NCBI GenBank assembly: GCA_910576875.1
Contig: CAJTKI010000013.1
Span: 14,223-28,837 of the forward strand
Reading direction: 5' to 3'
Length of the DNA stretch: 14,615 nt
From: an uncultured Christensenella sp.
Lineage (GTDB): Bacteria; Bacillota; Clostridia; Christensenellales; UBA3700
In this document: in pieces, positions 7,443-13,311 of the stretch
Layout of the letters: each line of letters starts with the position of its first letter
Position numbering within the stretch: position 1 is the first letter of the stretch
The notes under the pieces: model-generated
The model's input: the letters and a program-made list of their open reading frames with translations, nothing else
The model's database searches: none
Told to the model about the DNA's origin: nothing
Translations under genes and position numbers: made by a program

Positions 7443-7468
7443 ACGACGGCAGGGATGCCGTCGTTTTT
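7443..7468 (+). terminator. Intrinsic terminator of ilvN
   Basis: ACGACGGCA (7443-7451) pairs perfectly with TGCCGTCGT (7456-7464) across the tetraloop GGGA, followed by a run of T. It is 25 bases past the ilvN stop. Confidence 0.9.
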
Positions 7469-7528
7469 GTTTGCGGGAATTGTCGTCGGCGTTGCCGCGC
7501 GATCGCGTCGCGAAGCGGGCGGAAACAT

Positions 7529-7722
7529 CGAAAAAACGCATGAAAAAAGTTCATGGATTGGTATATTCCATGAACTTTTCTACCGTTATTTTATGCGAAT
7601 TATTCCGATAAGTCAAGTTCTTTTTTAATCGGATCGGCAAATCGTCGGATTGTCGGGGCGCATTTCGGCAAAATAGCCACTATTTTACTTAGAAAGTTCA
7701 TGGAATATACCATTTTATGAAC
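7529..7722. repeat. Paired-hairpin intergenic element, copy 1
   Basis: Two 27-bp imperfect palindromes, at 7549-7575 and 7696-7722, each have arms close to GTTCATGGAATA and TATTCCATGAAC. The centres GTA (left) and TAC (right) are complementary, so the pair forms an inverted repeat. The similarity continues inward (AACTTTTCTA on the left; the reverse complement on the right reads AACTTTCTA). On the left it is preceded by an A-rich stretch (7529-7548) that is also present at copy 2. The left stem can extend to 13 perfect pairs (7545-7557 with 7567-7579). Inside lies a minus-strand promoter. No protein is encoded. I see no target-site duplication. The following stretch, 7723-7844, shows nothing recognisable. 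Confidence 0.75.
7588..7616 (-). promoter_or_regulatory. Minus-strand promoter inside element copy 1
   Basis: Reading the minus strand, TTGACT (7616-7611), a 17-bp spacer and TAAAAT (7593-7588) form a 5/6 and 5/6 match to consensus. The start would be near 7581. The hairpin 7575-7549 and a run of six U (7548-7543) follow at once, so the predicted product is about 40 bases unless the hairpin is bypassed. The same arrangement is kept in copy 2. Confidence 0.6.
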
Positions 7723-7844
7723 CGATCCGCGGCGGCGAGCGGCGGTATGGACGGGCGCGCGAAACGCATATTGTATTCGCGGATACCGCGCGTTTGCGGG
7801 AGCGCAACGATTTGCGCGACGGGCGTTGTGCATCGGACGGCGAC

Positions 7845-7871
7845 AAATTGTATGCATTCGTTATACAATTT
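7845..7871. promoter_or_regulatory. Inverted repeat overlapping the aminotransferase -35, candidate operator
   Basis: AAATTGTAT (7845-7853) and ATACAATTT (7863-7871) are perfect 9-bp inverted arms separated by 9 bp. The right arm covers the -35 position of the promoter that follows, the usual place for a repressor site. No T-tract follows, so it is not a terminator. The regulator is unknown and no regulator gene is adjacent. Confidence 0.6.
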
Positions 7872-7890
7872 TTGCGTGCGGTGGTATAAT
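7862..7890 (+). promoter_or_regulatory. Extended -10 promoter of the aminotransferase gene
   Basis: A perfect -10 TATAAT (7885-7890) is preceded by the extended element TGG (7882-7884). The -35 is weak (TATACA, 7862-7867, 17-bp spacer), as is usual for extended -10 promoters. Transcription would start near 7897, about 21 bases before the ATG. Confidence 0.75.
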
Positions 7891-7917
7891 GGAGCAAATC
7901 ACTCAGAGGACGAAACT

Positions 7918-9162
7918 ATGACACAAGATTTGTTATCCGAACGCATTTTATCTACGCCGCCGTCGTTCATCCGCAGCATTTTGAAGACGGCTTCCGATCC
8001 GGAAATCATCTCGTTTGCGGGCGGGTTGCCCAATCCGATTTCGTTTCCGCAAAAGGAATTGGCGCAGTCCGCGCAGCGGATCGTCGAGCGGTACGGCAGC
8101 AAAGTATTCCAGTATTCGATTACGGCGGGACTGGAAGAGTTGCGCGACGAAATCGCGCGGCGTTACAATGCGCTGTACGGTTTGGATTTGCGTGCGGAGC
8201 ACGTGTTGATCACGACCGGATCGCAGCAGGCGCTGGATTTGATCGGCAAAGCGCTGCTCAATGCCGGCGACGGCGTAATCTTGGAAAAGCCCAGTTATTT
8301 GGGCGCGATTCAGGCGTTTTCGCAGTACGGACCGCAGTTTTATTCGGTCGAACTGACGGACGAGGGCATGGATCCCGAAGGATTGCGTCAAACGCTTGCG
8401 CGGCATACGGCAAAGGTCATGTACGCGATTCCGAATTTTCAGAATCCGACCGGACTGACGTACACCGCCGACAATCGCGCGCGGATACGGGACGTTTTGC
8501 GGCAATATCCGGATCTCGTGTTGGTCGAAGACGATCCGTACGGAGAATTGCGCTTTGACGGCGCGCCGTTGCCGTATATCGGCGCGGGAGAATTGGGCAA
8601 CAGCATTTTGCTCGGTTCGTTTTCCAAGACGATCACGCCGGGCATGCGGCTGGGGTATTTGATTACGCAAAACACCGAGCTGCTGCGCTATATCTCGATC
8701 GCCAAAGAAGCGACCGATCTGCACACCAACGTGTATGCGCAATATCTGATTCTCGACTATCTGCAAAACAACGATTATCAGGCGCACATGGATCGGATCA
8801 AAGCGTTGTACCGCGATCAGGCGCAGACGATGTTGCAGGCAATGGCGGAATACTTTCCCGCAGACGTGCGCTATACGCGTCCGCACGGCGGTATGTTCAT
8901 ATGGGCGACATTGCCCCACGGCGTCAGCGCGATGCAACTGTTTCCCCGAGCGTTGCAAAAGAAAGTCGCGTTCGTGCCGGGCGATCCGTTCTATATCGGA
9001 CAAAAGGACGTCAACACGATGCGGCTCAATTATACGAACGCGGACAGCGAGACGATTCGGGAAGGGATTCGCAGGTTGGGCGATTTGCTGCGGGGGCTTT
9101 CGGGCGCGCGCGGTTCGGGCGCGACAAGCGGCGCGGTTGACAAACCAGACCGCGCACGGTAG
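7918..9162 (+). CDS. PLP-dependent class I/II aminotransferase
   Basis: Fold-type I aminotransferase of 414 residues, resembling the 2-aminoadipate (LysN-like) and MocR-related branch. It should transfer an amino group between an amino acid and a 2-oxo acid using pyridoxal phosphate. Visible hallmarks are the N-terminal SFAGGLPNPISFP, the PLP phosphate-binding TTGSQQALDLIGKALL, NFQNPTGLTY, EDDPYGELRF, the Schiff-base lysine K237 in GSFSKTITPGMRLGYL, and the carboxylate-binding arginine in MRLNYTNAD. The ATG at 7918 is chosen because AGAGGA (7905-7910) precedes it, the promoter at 7885-7890 lies just upstream, and the encoded start (MTQDLLSERI) fits the family. An in-frame start at 7717 would read through the promoter and part of the hairpin element. 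The C-terminal tail is low-complexity (Gly/Ala/Ser). The stop TAG is also the first half of the next gene's -10. Substrate is uncertain. Confidence 0.9.
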   Translation: MTQDLLSERILSTPPSFIRSILKTASDPEIISFAGGLPNPISFPQKELAQSAQRIVERYGSKVFQYSITAGLEELRDEIARRYNALYGLDLRAEHVLITTGSQQALDLIGKALLNAGDGVILEKPSYLGAIQAFSQYGPQFYSVELTDEGMDPEGLRQTLARHTAKVMYAIPNFQNPTGLTYTADNRARIRDVLRQYPDLVLVEDDPYGELRFDGAPLPYIGAGELGNSILLGSFSKTITPGMRLGYLITQNTELLRYISIAKEATDLHTNVYAQYLILDYLQNNDYQAHMDRIKALYRDQAQTMLQAMAEYFPADVRYTRPHGGMFIWATLPHGVSAMQLFPRALQKKVAFVPGDPFYIGQKDVNTMRLNYTNADSETIREGIRRLGDLLRGLSGARGSGATSGAVDKPDRAR

Positions 9163-9165
9163 AAT
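9137..9165 (+). promoter_or_regulatory. Promoter of the lipoprotein gene, inside the aminotransferase 3' end
   Basis: A perfect -35 TTGACA (9137-9142), a 17-bp spacer and TAGAAT (9160-9165) put the start near 9172. The -10 begins with the TAG stop codon of the aminotransferase. The leader of about 46 bases contains the small inverted repeat GTCCG (9176-9180) and CGGAC (9191-9195). Confidence 0.75.
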
Positions 9166-9217
9166 ATCAATACAAGTCCGTCGCCGATTGCGGACGGCGG
9201 ACGAAAGGAGATAGCAT

Positions 9218-9679
9218 ATGCGTAAAAAGATAGCGGTCATCATGTTGCTGACATTTGTTTGCGTGTTGTCGTTGACGGCATGCGATCTTTTCGGCAACGG
9301 CGGCGAATCCGGCGGCGGACACGGCAACCAAGATGCCGAGTATACCGTTCGGTTCGAGACGGACAACGCCAACGAATCTTTGCAGGCGCGAACGGTACGT
9401 TCGGGCGAGAGCATACGACTGAGCGTGTTGACGAAATGGGATTATACCTTTGACGGTTGGTATGAGTCGAGCGATTTCAACGGCACCAAATATACCGATA
9501 CGTACACGCCGACGGGCGATGCGACGCTGTATGCAAAATTCCGTCTGCACGCGTTCCCGCTGCTAGCGGAAGAGGCGTCCGATGCGACCTGCGATTGGGA
9601 CGGATTGCTTGCATGTTACAGATGCAAGGATTGCAACGCGTACTTCTTGGACGCCAACGGCACGCAACCCGTAGATTAG
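9218..9679 (+). CDS. BspA-like surface lipoprotein, N-terminal part (ended by an in-frame TAG)
   Basis: First 153 residues of what reads as one 763-codon surface lipoprotein gene running to 11509. Residues 1-22 are a lipoprotein signal peptide: KK, a hydrophobic core, and the lipobox LTAC with lipidation at C22. A Gly-rich linker leads to an InlB-type B-repeat (Listeria-Bacteroides repeat, about 40-108) recognisable from FETDNANESL, YTFDGWYESSDF and ATLYAKF. A cysteine-bearing segment (ACYRCKDCNAYFLDANGTQPVD) follows and is cut by TAG at 9677-9679. The reading frame continues with no shift into the leucine-rich-repeat part. AAAGGAG (9204-9210) precedes the ATG by 7 bases. If TAG stops translation, the product is a short membrane-anchored fragment without its repeat domain. 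A nonsense mutation, read-through, or a base-call error are all possible. Confidence 0.85.
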   Translation: MRKKIAVIMLLTFVCVLSLTACDLFGNGGESGGGHGNQDAEYTVRFETDNANESLQARTVRSGESIRLSVLTKWDYTFDGWYESSDFNGTKYTDTYTPTGDATLYAKFRLHAFPLLAEEASDATCDWDGLLACYRCKDCNAYFLDANGTQPVD

Positions 9680-9691
9680 GACGAGGTCTCC

Positions 9692-11509
9692 GTGCCGTCG
9701 CACGAGAATCATCCGTATTCGGATACATACAGCTATAACGGCGTTACGCACCGCCGCTATGCGACGTGCGATCGTCCGTATTTGTATACGGATTACGGCA
9801 TGCACGATACGCTCGGCGCGAACGGCGTTTGCTCGAAGTGCGGATACGCATTGGCGAGCGAAGCGACGCAGGGATTGAAATTTGCATATGACAATTGGAG
9901 AAAGGGATATGTCGTGACCGGCATCGAAGACGCCGCCGGGGTCGAGACGTTGGTCATTCCGTCCGAATACGACGGACAGCCGGTCGTGCGCATTGCGGAC
10001 AGCGCTTTTGAAAAGGGGTATAGCGGCATCAAGGCGGTCGTCTTTCCGGAGTCGATTACGTCGGTCGGATCCAACGCGTTCCGCGGGCTCGGTACCGCGT
10101 GCGACGTCGCGTATTTGGGGACGTTGGAGCAGTGGTGCGACATCGATATCAGCAGTTCGTTGGGCACGTCGATCTTTTCGTCTTTCCAATTGTTTGTCGC
10201 AGGCAAGCAGATCGTCGATTTGGTTCTTCCCGATTCGGTAACGAGCATTTCCGGACATTTCCGCGGATTGCGGGAGTTGAAAAGCATTACGTTCGGCAAC
10301 AACGTCGAGACGTTCTATGATTTTCCGCTCGTAAATAAAGTCCGCTATACGGGGACGTTGGAAGATTGGTTTTCGATCCAAATTTATTCCGGCGCGGCGC
10401 CGTTTGGCATGGAAAGCGAATTGTATATCGACGACGAATTGGTCAGCGGAGAATTGGTCGTGCCGCAGTCGGTGACCGAAATCAAAGATTATGCGTTTGA
10501 TCGTTATTCCGGATTGACCAAAGTCACGATGCACGACGGAGTGACCGCAATCGGTATTGCGGCATTTAGCAATTGCGAGCAGTTGAGCGAAGTCCGCGGT
10601 TGCAGCGGAGTCGTGACCCTTTCCATGTGCGCATTCCAAGCTTGCGACAAATTGGAGCAAATCGACGATATGCCCGTCTTGCAAGTCATCGGCGCGGCGG
10701 CGTTCCGAGATTGTAAAAGATTGCAATCGTTTACCGTATCGCAGAGCGTGGTGCGGATCGGGCAGAGCGCGTTCGACAATTGCGACGACGCGCTGTGCAG
10801 CGTCGACAACGGCGTTTATTATGTCGGCAAATGGGCGGTGATGAGCGACAGACTGACCGATGTCAGTTTGGTGTTGCGCGCGGATACGGTCGGAATTGCC
10901 GATTCGGCATTTTCCAATTGCGGCATCAAGGAAGTGACGATCCCCGCGTCGTTGCGGTATATGGGGATCTCGGCGTTTGCGCAGAGCAAGCTGCAAAAGG
11001 CGACTGTGGAGCAAGGCGTGACGTATATCGGCGATCAGGCATTCCATAGTTGTGAGAGTTTGCAAGAAATCTCGCTGCCGAACAGTCTGAACAAGATCGG
11101 TCGCGAAGCGTTTGCGTATTCGGGACTGGAAACGGCGGTTCTTCCCGATTCGGTGACGGAGATGGGAGATCGGGCGTTTTTGGAGTGCAAACAGCTCAAA
11201 TCGGTACGCCTTTCAAAAGGATTGCGCGGCGTTGCGCAAGAAGCGTTCCGGGGTTGCGTCGCTTTGACCGATCTCGATCTTGCGGAAGCGGAGCAGATCG
11301 GCGCAGATGCGTTCAACGGTTGCACGGCGTTGGAAACGTTTACGTTGCCGACGACCTGCGTGGAGATCGGTCGCGGTGCGTTTAACGGCTGTACGGCGCT
11401 TGACAAAGTGCATTATATCGGCACGCAGCAGATGTGGGAGCTTGTGCGCGTCGCATCGAACAACGACGCGCTGAACAACGCCGTCGTCTGCGAACCGCCC
11501 GTCGACTGA
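9692..11509 (+). CDS. BspA-like leucine-rich-repeat surface protein, C-terminal part
   Basis: The rest of the interrupted lipoprotein gene: same frame as 9218-9679, open from 9680 to the TGA at 11507. It opens with a cysteine-containing segment (GVCSKCGYAL). About fifteen BspA/Treponema-type leucine-rich repeats follow, each ending in an AF dipeptide often followed by a cysteine (AAFSNC, CAFQAC, AAFRDC, DAFNGC), with linking strands of the type LPDSVTEMGDRAF. Three copies of a Y-x-GT-x(3)-W motif occur (YLGTLEQW, YTGTLEDW, YIGTQQMW), typical of this family. Such proteins act outside the cell in adhesion or binding of host or other surfaces. The GTG at 9692 has GAGG at 9683-9686, so reinitiation after the TAG is conceivable. 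That product would lack a signal peptide and stay in the cytoplasm. The intact codon structure over 600 codons suggests a recent or suppressed interruption. Confidence 0.85.
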   Translation: MPSHENHPYSDTYSYNGVTHRRYATCDRPYLYTDYGMHDTLGANGVCSKCGYALASEATQGLKFAYDNWRKGYVVTGIEDAAGVETLVIPSEYDGQPVVRIADSAFEKGYSGIKAVVFPESITSVGSNAFRGLGTACDVAYLGTLEQWCDIDISSSLGTSIFSSFQLFVAGKQIVDLVLPDSVTSISGHFRGLRELKSITFGNNVETFYDFPLVNKVRYTGTLEDWFSIQIYSGAAPFGMESELYIDDELVSGELVVPQSVTEIKDYAFDRYSGLTKVTMHDGVTAIGIAAFSNCEQLSEVRGCSGVVTLSMCAFQACDKLEQIDDMPVLQVIGAAAFRDCKRLQSFTVSQSVVRIGQSAFDNCDDALCSVDNGVYYVGKWAVMSDRLTDVSLVLRADTVGIADSAFSNCGIKEVTIPASLRYMGISAFAQSKLQKATVEQGVTYIGDQAFHSCESLQEISLPNSLNKIGREAFAYSGLETAVLPDSVTEMGDRAFLECKQLKSVRLSKGLRGVAQEAFRGCVALTDLDLAEAEQIGADAFNGCTALETFTLPTTCVEIGRGAFNGCTALDKVHYIGTQQMWELVRVASNNDALNNAVVCEPPVD

Positions 11510-11545
11510 GCATCGTTGCATATCCGCGCAAATCGCGGTATCGAT

Positions 11546-11579
11546 AAGCCCCTGCATTCTGCAAAGAGTCGGGGGCTTT
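11546..11579 (+). terminator. Probable terminator after the leucine-rich-repeat gene
   Basis: AAGCCCC (11546-11552) pairs with GGGGCTT (11572-11578) around a 19-base loop that can form its own small TGCA/TGCA hairpin. The T-run is only three bases, so termination may be partial. A smaller hairpin (CCGCG 11524-11528 with CGCGG 11534-11538) lies just upstream. Confidence 0.5.
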
Positions 11580-11660
11580 GTCGATGCCGTGCGCCGCAGT
11601 CTGTGCGGTGCGCAATATTCGTTGCGCCGCGCAAAAGCATTGGAAAATCTTGTAAAAATA

Positions 11661-11674
11661 CAAACAAATGTTTA
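11661..11674. promoter_or_regulatory. Candidate LexA (SOS) box upstream of the Y-family polymerase
   Basis: The 14 bases at 11661-11674 match the Bacillus-type LexA consensus CGAACRNRYGTTYC at 12 of 14 positions. The core AAAC, four bases, GTTT is symmetrical. The site overlaps the -35 of the predicted promoter, where LexA would block RNA polymerase. It lies about 45 bases before the start of an SOS-type polymerase gene. Confidence 0.6.
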
Positions 11675-11699
11675 CTTTTTATAGCATTTGTGTTAGGAT
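11671..11699 (+). promoter_or_regulatory. Promoter of the Y-family polymerase gene
   Basis: TTTACT (11671-11676), a 17-bp spacer and TAGGAT (11694-11699) preceded by an extended TGT (11691-11693). Each hexamer matches consensus at 4 of 6 positions, so basal activity would be modest. Confidence 0.5.
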
Positions 11700-11720
11700 A
11701 TCGATGGAAGGACAGCGGAT

Positions 11721-12983
11721 ATGGACAAGACGACGGGACAGAGCCAACGCCTGCATACGATTTTGCATTGCGACGCCAACAATTTTTACGCGTCGGTCGA
11801 GTGTATGCTCGATCCGAGTTTGCGCGACAAATACGTCGCCGTATCCGGCAATCCCGACAAGCGGCACGGCATTATTTTGGCGAAGAATCAAGCCGCCAAA
11901 CAGATGGGCGTACGGACGGGCGACGTGATATGGGAAGCCAAACGCAAATGCCCCAAGCTCATACTCGTGCCGCCGCAGTATGACGAATACGTGCGTATTT
12001 CGCAGCGATTGTTCGAGCTGTATTCCGAGTACACGGATCGGGTGGAGCCGTTCGGGATCGACGAGTGCTGGCTGGACGTGACGCAGTCGCGGCGTTTGTT
12101 CGGCGACGGCAAGACGATTGCGGATACGTTGCGCAAGCGCGTGCGGGAAGAGTTGGGACTGACGATTTCGGTCGGCGTGTCGTATAACAAAATTTTTGCC
12201 AAGCTGGGTTCGGATTATCGCAAACCGGATGCGACGACGGAGATTACGCCCGACAATTATCGCCAAATCGTATGGCCGCTTCCGGTCGCGGATCTGCTGA
12301 TGATCGGACGCAAGACGCGGGACAAACTCGACAAAATCGGCGTGCGTACGATCGGGCAGTTGGCGGCGACGGGGCGGACGGTGTTGGAGCGGATGTTCGG
12401 GATTAACGGCGTGCGTCTGTACGAGTACGCCAACGGACTGTCCGATGCGCATGTGCGCTTGTGCGACGAAAACCGCATTCCCAAGAGCGTCGGCAACAGC
12501 ACGACGCTTCCGCGCAACGTCTGTGCGCGGGAAGAAGTCTGCGCCGTCGTGCTCGCGCTGTGCGAAATGGTTGCGATTCGGATGCGTCGATACCGCTTTG
12601 CGGCGCAGGGCGTGCATCTGGGACTTAAATACGAAGATCTGACGTATGAGAGCAAACAGTCGCGCCTGTCCGTGCCGACCGCGCATGCGATGCAGCTTGC
12701 GGACGCGGCGATGGGCATCTATGACGCGTCGTTTGCGGGGGCGCGATTGCCGATTCGGGCGATATCCGTGACCGCGTACGATCTGCGCGATTCGGGCGCG
12801 TGCGTACAGTTGTCGTTGCTGGACGATTTCGGGCGCGGAGAGCGGCACGAGCGACTGGACGAGGCGCTCGATCGGTTGCGCGACAAGTACGGATATCGAG
12901 TCGTGCGTCCCGCGGCGGTGCTGGAATTTCCGTTTTTGTGCGAAGATTTGAAGGACGGCGATTTTTTACCGTTCCGAAAATAG
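11721..12983 (+). CDS. Y-family DNA polymerase (DinB/UmuC type, Pol IV-like)
   Basis: Error-prone translesion polymerase of 420 residues that copies past damaged DNA bases. The catalytic acids are visible: D18 in ILHCDANNFYASVE and D114-E115 in FGIDECWLD, a variant of the usual SIDEAFLD. The fingers motif (AKNQAAKQMGV) and the conserved SVGVSYNKIFAKLGSDYRKP are present, then a helix-hairpin-helix stretch (MIGRKTRDKLDKIGVRTIGQLA). The little-finger domain follows from about residue 240. QLSLL (residues 363-367) resembles a beta-clamp-binding motif of the QLSLF type. The DEC variant and the QLSLL-then-helix tail recall the UmuC-like Bacillus polymerases as much as classic DinB, so no symbol is given. 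ATG at 11721 follows GGAAGGA at 11706-11712. The LexA-like box suggests damage induction. The stop is TAG. No terminator follows before the hairpin element. Confidence 0.93.
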   Translation: MDKTTGQSQRLHTILHCDANNFYASVECMLDPSLRDKYVAVSGNPDKRHGIILAKNQAAKQMGVRTGDVIWEAKRKCPKLILVPPQYDEYVRISQRLFELYSEYTDRVEPFGIDECWLDVTQSRRLFGDGKTIADTLRKRVREELGLTISVGVSYNKIFAKLGSDYRKPDATTEITPDNYRQIVWPLPVADLLMIGRKTRDKLDKIGVRTIGQLAATGRTVLERMFGINGVRLYEYANGLSDAHVRLCDENRIPKSVGNSTTLPRNVCAREEVCAVVLALCEMVAIRMRRYRFAAQGVHLGLKYEDLTYESKQSRLSVPTAHAMQLADAAMGIYDASFAGARLPIRAISVTAYDLRDSGACVQLSLLDDFGRGERHERLDEALDRLRDKYGYRVVRPAAVLEFPFLCEDLKDGDFLPFRK

Positions 12984-13030
12984 CGAAACGCGCGGCGATC
13001 GAATTGTGCATAAGAATCCTTAAAAAGCAC

Positions 13031-13262
13031 CGAAAAACGCAATGAAAAATAGTTCATGGAATAGAATATTCCATGAACTAGTTACAGTGTAATTTTAACT
13101 GCTGTTTTATATAAAGTCAAGACAATCTCCCGTCAAAGTGCCGAAAACCAATATTTTACAACGCATATTGCCGTATTTTCGATACGAATTTTTATTAAAT
13201 CAGCCATCGGAATCCCTATATCTTAAAATAGTTCATGGAATATTCTATTCTATGAACTATTT
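13031..13262. repeat. Paired-hairpin intergenic element, copy 2
   Basis: Hairpins at 13052-13078 (perfect 12-base arms around GAA) and 13231-13257 (one mismatch, centre TTC) form an inverted pair; outer bases extend the right stem to 17 pairs (13226-13262). The A-rich left flank (13031-13050) matches that of copy 1 apart from small insertions and deletions. Most of the interior differs from copy 1, except for the -35 and -10 words of the internal minus-strand promoter. The element fills most of the 328-base gap after the polymerase gene. Nothing else is seen in that gap (12984-13030 and 13263-13311), including no clear promoter for the next gene. Confidence 0.75.
13092..13120 (-). promoter_or_regulatory. 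Minus-strand promoter inside element copy 2
   Basis: On the minus strand, TTGACT (13120-13115), a 17-bp spacer and TAAAAT (13097-13092) give a start near 13085. The hairpin 13078-13052 and a run of five U (13049-13045) follow directly. Hexamers, spacing and the distance to the hairpin (12 and 13 bases) match copy 1, although the spacer sequence does not. Confidence 0.6.
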
Positions 13263-13311
13263 GGAATGTGTTGGGATCGGTATGAGAGTATGTTTACGGA
13301 AGTGACAGCGC

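Noticed and set aside
7555..7575. Six-codon minus-strand frame inside the left hairpin (MEYTNP in copy 1, MEYSIP in copy 2)
   Set aside because: It follows automatically from a palindrome containing ATG and CATGA with a 3-base centre. No ribosome-binding site is seen.
7540..7611. Plus-strand short frame starting MKKVHGLVYSMNF across the left hairpin
   Set aside because: Copy 2 puts the equivalent ATG in another frame with an unrelated short peptide, so the DNA is conserved, not the protein.
7529..7722. CRISPR array
   Set aside because: Only two hairpin units, inverted relative to each other, and about 120 bp apart. There are no direct repeats or uniform spacers.
7600..7857. Minus-strand 85-codon frame across element copy 1
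   Set aside because: Not conserved in copy 2, overlaps the promoter signals, and shows no recognisable protein features.
9160..12983. Genome-wide recoding of TAG to an amino acid
   Set aside because: Two intact genes here, the aminotransferase and the polymerase, end at TAG in sensible places. Reading through the first would run over the next gene's Shine-Dalgarno sequence and start.
13047..13080. Plus-strand terminator for the polymerase gene at the left hairpin of copy 2
   Set aside because: The hairpin is strong but is followed by TAGTTACAG on the plus strand, without a T-run. The T-run is on the minus-strand side.
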